Part shown: piece after piece, positions 43,862 to 52,359 of the stretch | Numbering within the stretch: the stretch's first letter is position 1 | Layout of the letters: each line of letters starts with the position of its first letter | Notes under the pieces: generated by a model | The model's input: only the letters and a program-made list of their open reading frames with translations | Databases searched by the model: none | What the model was told of the DNA's origin: nothing | Assembly: GCA_029256725.1 (NCBI GenBank) | Contig: JAQSXJ010000004.1 | Location: forward strand, 1 to 64,000 | Length of the DNA stretch: 64,000 nt | Direction of reading: 5' to 3' | Origin: Anaerocolumna sp. | GTDB lineage: Bacteria > Bacillota > Clostridia > Lachnospirales > Lachnospiraceae | Made by a program: the position numbers and the translations under genes

Positions 43862-43947
43862 GAGAATACCGCAAGCTTTCTTGCGGTATTCTCAACCACC
43901 TATCTATATCCTGGGGCTGTCTTATGCGAATTACAGTAGGCAGCCCC
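43862..43947 (+). promoter_or_regulatory. Two strong hairpins between hcp and the next gene
   Basis: GAGAATACCGCAAG-CTTT-CTTGCGGTATTCTC is a perfect 14-bp stem with a four-base loop (43862-43893). GGGGCTG/CAGCCCC closes a second stem (43913-43947). Neither has a following T run, so they may protect the hcp mRNA end or reduce read-through into the downstream genes rather than terminate fully. Confidence 0.6.
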
Positions 43948-43993
43948 ACCTTATAGAATAATGTTTCTTATAGATAATAAGGAGAAGAAAAAG

Positions 43994-44602
43994 ATGAGTG
44001 CATTTTTAGGACCGATCCATTATTGGGTATATAATAAGATTAAACTTCAGGAAGAACTTGTTAAGGATATTGTAGAACTCAGTGCAGTAAATGGCTGGGA
44101 TAATGAATTAGAAGATAAGCTTGCTAAGAGGTTTGGAACTATCAGCAGTGAACCTCTGGAAGATATTATAGATGGTATGAACATACATGGCTGGTTACAG
44201 TCTAAACTCTCTATTACAGAAGGAAGACTTGCCTTAGCAGTAACCGAAATCTTAAATCAGGATGTTAACAGAAAAGAAAAACTGATTGAAACTGCTTTTG
44301 AATTTGGTAAGAAACATAGCATTCCAAACACTGCTGATGCAGAAGATGCGTTTCAGGTTATCAGTGACAGTCTTATAGATGGAATGCCCTGCGACCATGT
44401 AAATGAAATATTGGAGCAAGGTTCATCTTTTACAAGCTGGCAGCAGGCTGAGTGTGTACACGGCAGATACTGGGAACTGGTAAACGGTTCCATAGAAGTA
44501 TATTATGAACTTCGTAAGGCAATAATTGAAGGATTGATAAGCGGAACAGCAATTAAATTTATTGTGAAACCCGATGATGCTTTCGAACTTACATTAAACT
44601 AA
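43994..44602 (+). CDS. Unrecognised Cys/His-containing protein of the hcp cluster
   Basis: 202 residues, soluble. I recognise no named domain. It opens MSAFLGPIHYWVYNKI; conserved-looking polar positions include HGW near residue 65, CDHVNE near 136 and ECVHGRYW near 158, so two Cys and several His could bind metal or haem. The start at 43994 follows AAGGAG; an ATG 11 codons earlier lies before that site. It sits between hcp and two hemerythrin-like genes, all on one strand, which suggests a part in handling NO, oxygen or iron. Confidence 0.75.
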   Translation: MSAFLGPIHYWVYNKIKLQEELVKDIVELSAVNGWDNELEDKLAKRFGTISSEPLEDIIDGMNIHGWLQSKLSITEGRLALAVTEILNQDVNRKEKLIETAFEFGKKHSIPNTADAEDAFQVISDSLIDGMPCDHVNEILEQGSSFTSWQQAECVHGRYWELVNGSIEVYYELRKAIIEGLISGTAIKFIVKPDDAFELTLN

Positions 44603-44636
44603 AAATAATATTTTAAATAATACAGGAGGTATGGAT

Positions 44637-45200
44637 ATGTACAGTGTAGAATTAATGGTAGCAGAACATGATAATATTTTAAAGCTTATCCAGGTGATAG
44701 AAAATGCATGCTGCAAAATCATAGATGGTGAAGAACCGGTACCTGAGGATTTTGAGAAGATGATATATTTTGCTAGAAATTATGCAGATAAGCATCATCA
44801 CGGAAAAGAAGAACAGGTACTGTTTGCTGAAATGACAAATAACTTAGGCAAGATAGGAACCAATCTGATTCAACACGGTATGTTGGTAGAACATGATCTG
44901 GGACGCCTGCACATATCCGACCTTGAAAATTCTATTACTCTTTACAGAGAAAATCCTGCAACACTTCATAAGCTGGGAATGATAGCAGGAGCATCCGGTT
45001 ACGCAGTTCTGTTAAAAAGGCATATCGGGAAAGAAAATGAAGTTATCTATCCTTATGCAGAGAAAAGCCTATCAAAAGAAATCCTCGACTCCGTTGATAA
45101 AAGAGTCAGAGCCTTTGAAGAGGAAGCGACAGAGCAAGGTGTACAAGAGCACTGCCTTGGAATACTAAAGGAACTTACCGGGAAATACGGAGTAGAATAA
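44637..45200 (+). CDS. Hemerythrin-domain protein
   Basis: About 187 residues. The helical-bundle ligand pattern of hemerythrins is visible: His in VAEHDNI, the cluster KHHHGKEEQVLF, HGMLVEHDLGRLH and a final RHIGKENEVIYPYAEK. These would hold a di-iron site that binds oxygen or NO. The start at 44637 has AGGAGG seven bases upstream; an ATG two codons earlier is too close to it. Context: Hcp cluster, 34 bp after the unrecognised gene. Confidence 0.9.
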   Translation: MYSVELMVAEHDNILKLIQVIENACCKIIDGEEPVPEDFEKMIYFARNYADKHHHGKEEQVLFAEMTNNLGKIGTNLIQHGMLVEHDLGRLHISDLENSITLYRENPATLHKLGMIAGASGYAVLLKRHIGKENEVIYPYAEKSLSKEILDSVDKRVRAFEEEATEQGVQEHCLGILKELTGKYGVE

Positions 45201-45223
45201 AGGTTTAGAACAGAGGTGTTACA

Positions 45224-45646
45224 ATGATTAATCTGGAACAGTTAAAAAAACAGCATGCCAGCATTGAAGAAGAGTTAGACATCATACTAAGTCTTACTTT
45301 TAAAGAGGAGTATATTGATTTACTGAGTGATATCACTCTCCATATCAATAAACTGGCAGGACTACTTAATATTCATCTGCTGTCTGAAGATGATTTTATG
45401 TACCCTGCTTTAAGGGATAGCAAAGACACAGAAATAAAAAATATGGCAAGCTCCTACAGTGATGAGATGGGAGGTCTTGTTACAGAATTTACTGCTTATA
45501 AGAACCGGTTCAACACGAAAAGCAAGGTACTTGCAGCAGAAGCAGAGTTCCGACCCATGACGAAAACAGTTCTTGGTAAGATTAAAAGCCGTATGGACAA
45601 AGAAAATAAAAATTTGTACCGTTTAATTGCCGAGAAAAATTTATAA
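45224..45646 (+). CDS. Short hemerythrin-like protein
   Basis: 140 residues, helical. Opening LEQLKKQHASIEEELDII gives one candidate His; ITLHINKLAGLLNIHLLSEDDFMYP gives others. The ligand set is less complete than in the preceding gene, so iron binding is less certain. It follows the hemerythrin gene by 23 bp and is presumably last in the operon; no clear terminator was found after it. Confidence 0.8.
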   Translation: MINLEQLKKQHASIEEELDIILSLTFKEEYIDLLSDITLHINKLAGLLNIHLLSEDDFMYPALRDSKDTEIKNMASSYSDEMGGLVTEFTAYKNRFNTKSKVLAAEAEFRPMTKTVLGKIKSRMDKENKNLYRLIAEKNL

Positions 45647-46189
45647 GTTATACTTTGCAATTAGATTTAGCTAATAAATCATGTAAAATTCAATATCTGG
45701 CATAATAAGTTGTCATTGTTCAGATTATTAATGGGCTTGTAAGCACTCATTTAGTGCAGTTTACGTCGCACTCATAAAATGCATCCGATAGTTCCTAGAT
45801 TTATCATCTAATAGATTATAATTAGCTTATAAAGAATAGACCACCTAGAGGACGTTCGTTTTTGCATCGTATCAACATGTAGTAGAATATATCGTGTGAT
45901 ATCAATTGGACTGAGCGGATATAGATGACATATGAAAGAGAACAATCACTGCTGAGTATAGATAGAGAGCTTTTATAGACTTTAAAAAATACTCGATATT
46001 GAAAGAGTATCAAGTTCCGTGTAATCGGTAAAACCAATGTAAAATATGTTGATAATTATTAAGGACAGAGCCTAATTTTTGGGTTTCTGCCCTTGCTTGT
46101 GTTATAAGACGATTTTTGAGTATTTAAGAAAATCATCTTAAAATCATAATAATTCCGAGATTATCTTAATAATTCTTCAAATATATCTT
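45647..46189. other. AT-rich gap after the hcp cluster
   Basis: About 540 bp with short palindromes (for example GCACT-N5-AGTGC near 45745) and no convincing gene; a 71-codon minus-strand frame near 45822-46037 has no ribosome site or family likeness. It borders a decayed transposase, so some of this may be eroded insertion-sequence DNA. Confidence 0.5.
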
Positions 46190-46792
46190 AAGCTAGGAAT
46201 GAATCGGCCCCAATCTTAACGGTGGCCTGTCCGCTTTTGCTTACCTTACAGAGTTGCTGATTCAATCCTTCTATGGCATTGGTGGTGTAAATAAGCCTAC
46301 GATTTCTTTAGGTTATTTGTAATAAGTGGAAAGGTTAGCCCAACTATCTCTCCAGGACTTTGCTATTGTAGGGTATTTTCTTCCTCATTTCCCATCAAAA
46401 AATCCAATTCACTAAGTTCTATATCTTCTGTAGGTGCTGCATAGACATGTTTTAAATCGGACATGAGAGGCTTTATATCCTTATATGATTCAAACTTTAC
46501 CGTATTCCTTATTTGGTGGATAATTCACTGATATATTTCCGTTTCTAAGAATACAGCTTCATTGCAAGAAGGTCATATTATCTGCACAAACTATCAAGAT
46601 ATCCTGTACTCCACGATTTTTTAAACTGTTCATGATGAATAACGAGAATTTTGCATTTTCATTTCGCCTACCTACATACAAGACATCTTTGTGTCCATTC
46701 ATATCGATACCGATGGCTATATAAAAGGCCTTTTTCATAATCCTGCCTTAGTTTCTTACATGAAAATGTATGGCATCCATGAACATTATGGT
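46190..46792 (-). pseudogene. IS256 (mutator) family transposase remnant
   Basis: Read on the minus strand, pieces of a mutator-type transposase appear in order across several frames: MDAIHFHVRN with the first catalytic Asp, stop, MKKAFYIAIGIDMNGHKDVL, NSLKNRGVQDILIVCADN, stop, IHQIRNTVKFESYKDIKPLM, and the C-terminal TTNAIEGLNQQL region. At least three stops and several frameshifts are present, and the N-terminal third is missing. It cannot be active. Confidence 0.85.
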
Positions 46793-47041
46793 GATGCGAA
46801 TGAATCCTTATTCAATAAATTTGTAAAAAATGGAGTCAGAATCATTATCAGTAAAGTATTTTGCCAATTCAAAAAAAGTATACAGTTTGACATAACCAAC
46901 TAATATCATAAATCTTAGTTGGAATCGTAAGTAATGCAAGTCAATCATATAAATCAGTTGACAAATAAAACCAAATACAATAAAATAAGTAGAATAATTC
47001 CATATTTTAATATAAAATAACATAATAAAACATATAGGAGA

Positions 47042-47837
47042 ATGAAAAGTTATATGGATCTATCATCTTTACTTACAGGACCACTACATATAAATATAGA
47101 TATTACCAATAAATGCAACTTCTTTACTTAATGATGAGATTATTCATCAGTTATATGACTTAAATATAAGTTTAGTTGGATGTACTCTATTTTCTCTAAA
47201 AGATGAAATACATGATTCAATAACACAAGTTAAAGATTCACTCAAAAAAACATTACACAATATTCAATTACTTCGCAAGTATAATATACCTGTTGAGGTA
47301 AAGTGTGGAGTTACAAAATTTAATGTATATGAATGGGAGAAAGTAAGAGAGTTTTGTTGTTTAAATGGATTCACCTTTACACCTTATTATGACATCAATC
47401 GTAAAAATAACGGAGATATTACACCAGAATCTTTTAGAGTTAATAAGGAAGAACTAATTAATATAATCGAAAAAGAAAAAGATAAGAATTTAATTGGATT
47501 ATTTCATAGATATAATCATGATTATGCATGTGAAGAGTTAAGATATACTCTTTCGATTAGAAGTGATGGTACAATAAATCCTTGTCCAAGATTTTTCCTA
47601 GAGTTAGGTAACATAAAACAAAATAGTATAAAAAATAATTGGTATGAATCAGAATATTTAAAAATAATCCAAAGTATAAAATGGGGTGATCTCCCAGAAT
47701 GTTCAATTTGTAGTCAACAAATATACTGTAAACGTTGCCCAGGCATAGCTTTTATAGAATCCGGTAATTTTTTTTATAAAAGTAGTATGAATTGTTTTAT
47801 TGCTCAATGTAAGTGCGAGGTTTCTAACGCTAAGTAA
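47042..47837 (+). pseudogene. Radical SAM/SPASM peptide maturase, core deleted
   Basis: An ATG after TAGGAG starts 29 residues ending LHINIDITNKCNFF, the lead-in to a radical SAM CxxxCxxC motif, and then stops. In the +1 frame a 238-codon stretch continues from SLLNDEIIHQLYDLN to 47837. It contains a SPASM-type C-terminus: PCPRFF, PECSICSQQIYCKRCPG and MNCFIAQC. The segment that should hold the remaining two cluster Cys, GGEP and TNG motifs is gone, about 60-80 residues. Family members modify ribosomally made peptides; no precursor gene was found. Very AT-rich, like the next gene, which suggests acquisition. Confidence 0.8.
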
Positions 47838-47888
47838 ATACTAATGTCAATTTGTAATAGCATTTTAAAGTGAAGAAGGGAGAATTTA

Positions 47889-48362
47889 TTGAATATGGCA
47901 TATAAAAAAATAGATGAAACTAATAAACATATTTTTCATAAATTAATGTTAGATTATTATAGAGAAGGCTGTGATGAAAATACACCGCAGAATATATTAG
48001 ATGATTTTATTATTTCATTATACAATAATATAGTTACTAAATCTATGTATGGTAGATTAATAGAGTTAGATAAGAAAATAATAGGTTTTGTTATTTGGAT
48101 GATTGATGTAGATGGTAACGATTATAGTGAAATGCCTGGATATGGAACAATAGCAGAAATTGGTATTAAGGCAGAATATAGAAATCAAGGGATTGGGAAG
48201 AAAATTGTACTATTTGCAGAAAAGAAAATGATGGAAATGGGAGTTAAGGGGTTCTATGTTACAGTATATGAACCAGCAACTAAATTCTGGAGTAATTGTG
48301 GGTACACTAATACGCATAATAAAGGAAATAATAATTTGGAAATATATTCCAAAAAAGTGTGA
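47889..48362 (+). CDS. GNAT family acetyltransferase in AT-rich island
   Basis: 157 residues with the GNAT acetyl-CoA loop YRNQGIGKKIVLFAEKK and the C-terminal KFWSNCGYTNTHN. GGGAG lies six bases before the TTG at 47889 and twelve before an ATG two codons later, so TTG is taken as the start. It begins about 50 bp after the broken radical SAM gene and shares its high A+T and codon use, so the two were probably acquired together. It might have acetylated a peptide product or given self-protection; this is inference. Confidence 0.8.
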   Translation: MNMAYKKIDETNKHIFHKLMLDYYREGCDENTPQNILDDFIISLYNNIVTKSMYGRLIELDKKIIGFVIWMIDVDGNDYSEMPGYGTIAEIGIKAEYRNQGIGKKIVLFAEKKMMEMGVKGFYVTVYEPATKFWSNCGYTNTHNKGNNNLEIYSKKV

Positions 48363-48737
48363 TGAAGTCTTGTTGAATTAATTAGAAAGAAACTGTGATA
48401 TTAATAGCTTATAAACTAATGGTTTTATACTCTTGTAGGGGAAGTTCCTGTTAGATCTGTTTATACAACATCAATCAGATATTTACATAGTATATTATTA
48501 ATGAAGATTAAGTGGGCTATGAAATAATATTTTTGATTCAAGATAATATTGAAACAGAATCTGCAGTCAGTTATTTGTCTTATTTCCAATAAACAAATAA
48601 GTTTTTTCTAAATCTTACAGGTATTGAAACACTATATAAGTTATTTGCAGGAAGATAAAGTTAATATAACTAAAATAGGTCATAAATTTTTAAAATAATT
48701 CTTGAGGTTTCCTTCACGTTTATAAACTGATACACTA

Positions 48738-48766
48738 TTGTTATAAGATAAACCATCTTATATAAT
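48738..48766 (+). promoter_or_regulatory. Orphan sigma-A promoter
   Basis: TTGTTA and TATAAT are 17 bp apart, followed by GGAAGGAG and a short frame reading MTPENCNYGSI. The gene it served seems to have been lost. It might still supply transcripts towards the ABC-F gene, but a terminator intervenes. Confidence 0.55.
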
Positions 48767-48987
48767 GTATGACACGGAAGGAGTTGTAAGGTATGACACC
48801 TGAAAATTGCAACTATGGATCAATTTAATAGTATTTTTATAATGGATTTATTATAAGAAAGCATTTGAAGGGATATACTTTGCTGAACTCATCGTAAGGA
48901 AACCTTGGATTATAAGTTGAAGATTGATAGATCTTTAATTAAAATATAATCAGATTGTGATCAGGTTAAATATATAGGTTGACAGCA

Positions 48988-49018
48988 CTGTAGAAGGAGT
49001 ATTCTTCTGCAGTTTTTT
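48988..49018 (+). terminator. Terminator upstream of the ABC-F leader
   Basis: CTGTAGAAG and CTTCTGCAG form a nine-pair stem with one wobble around a short loop, followed directly by TTTTTT. It either ends debris-region transcripts or acts as an attenuator in the ABC-F leader. Confidence 0.8.
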
Positions 49019-49085
49019 ATGCCCTGAAATAGTAATGCTTTCTTTCTTGAAACCTTTCGCTGATAGGAAAAAAATAAAGGAAAGG

Positions 49086-49136
49086 ATGCCACCTTATAGT
49101 TTTTCAGTCGGGATGCGGCAGGAAAAAGGCATATGA
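49086..49136 (+). CDS. Candidate leader peptide of the ABC-F gene
   Basis: A 16-codon frame, MPPYSFSVGMRQEKGI, with AAGGAAAGG just before its ATG, ends 44 bp before the ABC-F start. Antibiotic-induced ABC-F, erm and cfr genes often carry such upstream peptides, on which a drug-stalled ribosome changes downstream RNA folding. Translation is inferred only from the ribosome site and position. Confidence 0.55.
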   Translation: MPPYSFSVGMRQEKGI

Positions 49137-49142
49137 TGGCAG

Positions 49143-49164
49143 TATCGGAGGCCGTCCCCCGATA
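49143..49164 (+). promoter_or_regulatory. Leader hairpin before the ABC-F start
   Basis: TATCGGAGG and CCCCCGATA pair (one mismatch) around CCGT. The stem begins six bases after the leader-peptide stop and ends 16 bases before the ABC-F start codon. It could block or admit ribosomes according to where a ribosome stands on the leader. Confidence 0.5.
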
Positions 49165-49180
49165 TCAGGTTTAATTAAAA

Positions 49181-51133
49181 ATGAAAGACATATTTGTTAA
49201 TGGTGTAAAAAAATATATGAATACCACATTGGTATTAAAAAATGTAACCTTTATGGTAAATGAAGGCGAAAGAGCAGGAATGGTCGGTGAGAACGGAAGT
49301 GGTAAGACCACGGTCATGAAACTGATTGCCGGTAAACTGACTTTAAATCATTGTGCAGGTTATCCTTATGCTCCTGTACCTCCGGGTTACGATGAAGGCT
49401 GGGTCATTCTGTCAAAGGACACTACCTGTGCTTATCTGGATCAGATACCGGATTATGAAGCGGGGGTTAAGGTAATAGATGTGCTTAATATGGCTTTTGA
49501 AGAGGTGTTCCAGTTAGAGTCAGAGTTAAGAAGTCTTGAGCTCGAGATGCAGCAGGCGGAAGGCACAAATCTTGAGAAAGTGTTAAATAAATATGATAAC
49601 TGTTTAAAGCAATACGAAAGCAAAGGCGGATACCAGGTAACCGAGAAGCTTAACAGGATCTGCAAAGGATTAAAGTTCAGTGATGAATTCTTAAAGAAAG
49701 ATTTTAATATACTAAGCGGCGGAGAGAAGACAACAACCGCACTGGGTAAGCTCTTAATGGATAATCCCGATGTACTGCTTTTAGATGAGCCCACCAATCA
49801 TCTGGATATGGAATCAGTAGAATGGCTGGAGGAATATATTAAGACCTATAAGGGGACGGTTATTATTGTTTCCCATGACAGGTATTTCCTGGATCATACG
49901 GTAACGAAAATAATTGAGATTGAAGTGGGAGAGGCAGAGACGTACAACGGAAACTATACGGAATTTCTACGTCAGAAGGAAGAGAATTTCAGGCTATGGC
50001 AGGAGCATTACAAAGATCAGCAGAAAAAAATCAATGACATGGAAAAGTCCGTGAGACAGTTAAGAGAATGGGCTTCGAAAGGCGGTAACGAGAAGTTCTT
50101 CAAAAGAGCTGCAAGTATTCAGATAAAGCTGGATAAAATGGAGCGGATCGACCGTCCTGGTTCGAAAGATAATAATCTGCGTCTGAAGGTTTCAGAAGCA
50201 GAAAGGTCAGGAAATATAGTAGTAAAAGCCAAAGAGTTAAAGAAAGCCTTTGGTGAGAAGATATTATTTAATGAAGCGGATGCAGAAATCTATTTCAGAG
50301 AGCGAGTTGCTATGATCGGACAGAATGGCAGCGGTAAAACTACCTTTCTTAAAATGCTCTTAAAAGAAATAGAACCGGAGCAAGGCAGTATAGAGTTTGG
50401 CAGTAATGTTAAGATGGCTTACCTGCCGCAAAATCTGGCTTTTCAGAATGAAGAAATTACTCTGCTGGAATGCTTTCGGGAGGACATTTCAATCCTTGAA
50501 GGAGCAGCCAGAGAATATCTAGCCAGGTTCTTATTCTTTGGAAGTACTGTTTTTAAGAGGGTAAAGTATCTGTCTGGCGGTGAACGAGTACGTCTTATGT
50601 TGAGCAAACTTCTATTTACTGATGTGAATCTGTTGATACTTGATGAACCGACCAATCATCTGGATACTGTGTCCATCGAGAATATTGAGAATACGCTGGA
50701 GACATTTAAGGGAACCGTGTTCTATATTTCCCATGACAGGTACTTTATTAATAAAACGGCAACCAGGATATTGGAACTTAACAATGGGAAACTAAAGAGT
50801 TATGACGGTAACTACGATGCATATAAAGCGGAAAAAGAAAAGTTAGAGAGTTATTTATTGACTTCTGATACAAATATGAATAGCGCCAATCCAGCTAACA
50901 CCAAAGATAAACAAGTCTCAAAAGAAGGAAAAAAGGTGAATCCAGTCCATACAGCTTACCTTGAGAGGAATATAGAAAATCTGGAAAATGAGCTAAAAGC
51001 AGTAAATGACCGTATGAATTCACCTGAAATACCGTTAGAGGAACTAAATACACTATATAGCAAGCATCAAGAGCTATCAGCCGAGCTTGAAGAGGTTATG
51101 GAGGAATGGTTATCCATAAGTAATCAAGTATAA
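49181..51133 (+). CDS. ABC-F protein, ribosomal-protection type (CplR-like)
   Basis: 650 residues, two ATPase halves and no membrane segments. Walker A motifs GENGSGKTT (about 36-44) and GQNGSGKTT, signatures LSGGEKTT and LSGGERVR, and both LLLDEPTNHLD/LILDEPTNHLD blocks are intact. The long inter-domain linker (about 265-340, with NEKFFKRAASIQIKLDKM) would reach the ribosomal tRNA sites. The first domain has an insert (YPYAPVPPGYDEGW) that I associate with clostridial CplR-like proteins, which protect against lincosamides, streptogramin A and pleuromutilins. Subfamily is tentative. A C-terminal coiled coil is present. Leader elements upstream suggest drug-induced expression. The 3' end overlaps that of the facing MerR gene by 10 bp. 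Confidence 0.85.
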   Translation: MKDIFVNGVKKYMNTTLVLKNVTFMVNEGERAGMVGENGSGKTTVMKLIAGKLTLNHCAGYPYAPVPPGYDEGWVILSKDTTCAYLDQIPDYEAGVKVIDVLNMAFEEVFQLESELRSLELEMQQAEGTNLEKVLNKYDNCLKQYESKGGYQVTEKLNRICKGLKFSDEFLKKDFNILSGGEKTTTALGKLLMDNPDVLLLDEPTNHLDMESVEWLEEYIKTYKGTVIIVSHDRYFLDHTVTKIIEIEVGEAETYNGNYTEFLRQKEENFRLWQEHYKDQQKKINDMEKSVRQLREWASKGGNEKFFKRAASIQIKLDKMERIDRPGSKDNNLRLKVSEAERSGNIVVKAKELKKAFGEKILFNEADAEIYFRERVAMIGQNGSGKTTFLKMLLKEIEPEQGSIEFGSNVKMAYLPQNLAFQNEEITLLECFREDISILEGAAREYLARFLFFGSTVFKRVKYLSGGERVRLMLSKLLFTDVNLLILDEPTNHLDTVSIENIENTLETFKGTVFYISHDRYFINKTATRILELNNGKLKSYDGNYDAYKAEKEKLESYLLTSDTNMNSANPANTKDKQVSKEGKKVNPVHTAYLERNIENLENELKAVNDRMNSPEIPLEELNTLYSKHQELSAELEEVMEEWLSISNQV

Positions 51134-52302
51134 CATAAAAAGATTCCAGCCTCCTTCGTCACCATTAACCCCTTTTTACCAAGCTTTGCAGCAAGGAATT
51201 TCTCAAAATCCTCCTTGGAATCTTTTAAGAAACGCATCTGATTACCATGGCAGGAGTAAATAAAATCTGCGAGAGGTTTGACCTCTTTTACCAACAGGCT
51301 GTCGGAATAGCAATGCTTTTCCACAGCCTGAAATAATTCCTCTAATTCTTCCGCCCCCTTATCAAGGCCGAAGATATCAAAGAGTTTCACTTCTGATAAG
51401 GCAATTCTCTCATCGTATTCCTTTGCCAATGCTTCAATTTCCTGCAGATGCTTTCTGCCGTAAGTACTAAGACAGAGACATCCTGAGGGCTTTAAGACCC
51501 GTTTAAGCTCTGCCAAAGCTTTCTTACGGTCTTTGGCATAAAAGAGTACATGATTAGCAATTACAACATCAAAGGTTTCAGACGAATAAGGAATCTCCTG
51601 CATATCAAATTGTTTATATTGATAATCACCAGGGATACCTTTTAATCGTGAAGCTGCATTTCTTAACATACCAGAAGAGATATCAGATAGCAGAACGGTA
51701 ATATCTGAGGGGAGGCGGTCTCGATTCTCATACCACAATTCACCGTTTCCACAGCCAACCTCCAGAACCTTGCATCCTCTGTTAAGGGGAAGGTTACCGT
51801 AAATCCATTGATACCAGCTCTCAGGGTTTCTGGAATAGCGCTTATGAAGGTCAATTCGCACCTCCAGATTTTTTGAGGTCTTATATTGATCGATAAGAGT
51901 TTCTTCCATACTAAGAAGATGAATTAAGGAAACCATGTGATTCCAGTCAGGTTCTTCTGATTCAGGCAGAGCCTGTGCTGTCTTTTTAATAATCTGCTCC
52001 ATTTGCTTTAAAGCAGCAATCTTGTCTTTTAGCAGCTTCTGCTGAAGGTTTAAGGATTCCTTAACATAGGCTGAGTCAGTGTAATTAACGGAGATTTCTT
52101 TTATTTCCTCCAGAGAAAAACCAAGCATTTTAAGGGCAAGGATTCTTTGAAGGACGGCAAAATCCTTGTCTGTATAGAAACGGTAACCGGATTCTTTCAT
52201 AAGGGAGGGTTTTAATAGCCCTACCTCATCATAATAGCGGATTGTCCGTACCGATACATTTGCTCTTTTGGAAAATTCTCCGGTTGTATAAAGGTTCTCC
52301 AT
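51124..52302 (-). CDS. MerR regulator fused to a SAM-dependent methyltransferase
   Basis: 392 residues. Residues 1-75 are a MerR winged helix (GEFSKRANVSVRTIRYYDEVG) followed by a coiled coil to about 110. Residues about 150-320 are a class I methyltransferase with the SAM motif VLEVGCGNGE (about 179-188), LLSDISSGML and the VVIANHVLFYAKD post-motif. The methyltransferase part may act as a ligand sensor or as an enzyme. A palindrome lies 36-57 bp upstream. The gene follows rfbB on the same strand after 50 bp and converges with the ABC-F gene. Confidence 0.9.
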   Translation of the reverse strand: MENLYTTGEFSKRANVSVRTIRYYDEVGLLKPSLMKESGYRFYTDKDFAVLQRILALKMLGFSLEEIKEISVNYTDSAYVKESLNLQQKLLKDKIAALKQMEQIIKKTAQALPESEEPDWNHMVSLIHLLSMEETLIDQYKTSKNLEVRIDLHKRYSRNPESWYQWIYGNLPLNRGCKVLEVGCGNGELWYENRDRLPSDITVLLSDISSGMLRNAASRLKGIPGDYQYKQFDMQEIPYSSETFDVVIANHVLFYAKDRKKALAELKRVLKPSGCLCLSTYGRKHLQEIEALAKEYDERIALSEVKLFDIFGLDKGAEELEELFQAVEKHCYSDSLLVKEVKPLADFIYSCHGNQMRFLKDSKEDFEKFLAAKLGKKGLMVTKEAGIFLCYT

Positions 52303-52337
52303 TATGGTATTTTCTCCTCTCTATAACGAGCCTGTTC

Positions 52338-52359
52338 ACTATGACTGGTATGTCATAGT
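52338..52359 (-). promoter_or_regulatory. Palindromic operator before the MerR-methyltransferase gene
   Basis: ACTATGAC-N6-GTCATAGT is a perfect 22-bp dyad of the size MerR proteins bind. It overlaps the rfbB stop codon and lies 36 bp before the MerR-methyltransferase start. No convincing -35/-10 pair was found around it. Confidence 0.55.

Larger units (their letters stand above)
48363..49085. other. Gene debris before the ABC-F gene
   Basis: About 720 bp with no intact gene. It contains an orphan promoter (48738-48766) followed by a ribosome site and an 11-codon frame starting near 48794, and a terminator at 48988-49018. The rest looks like eroded coding DNA. Confidence 0.55.

Noticed and set aside
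45822..46037. 71-codon minus-strand frame
   Set aside because: No ribosome site and no recognisable domain; lies in decayed DNA.
46691..46903. 70-codon plus-strand frame, considered as a peptide precursor for the radical SAM gene
   Set aside because: Its first half is antisense to the transposase remnant and it has no leader/core pattern or Cys.
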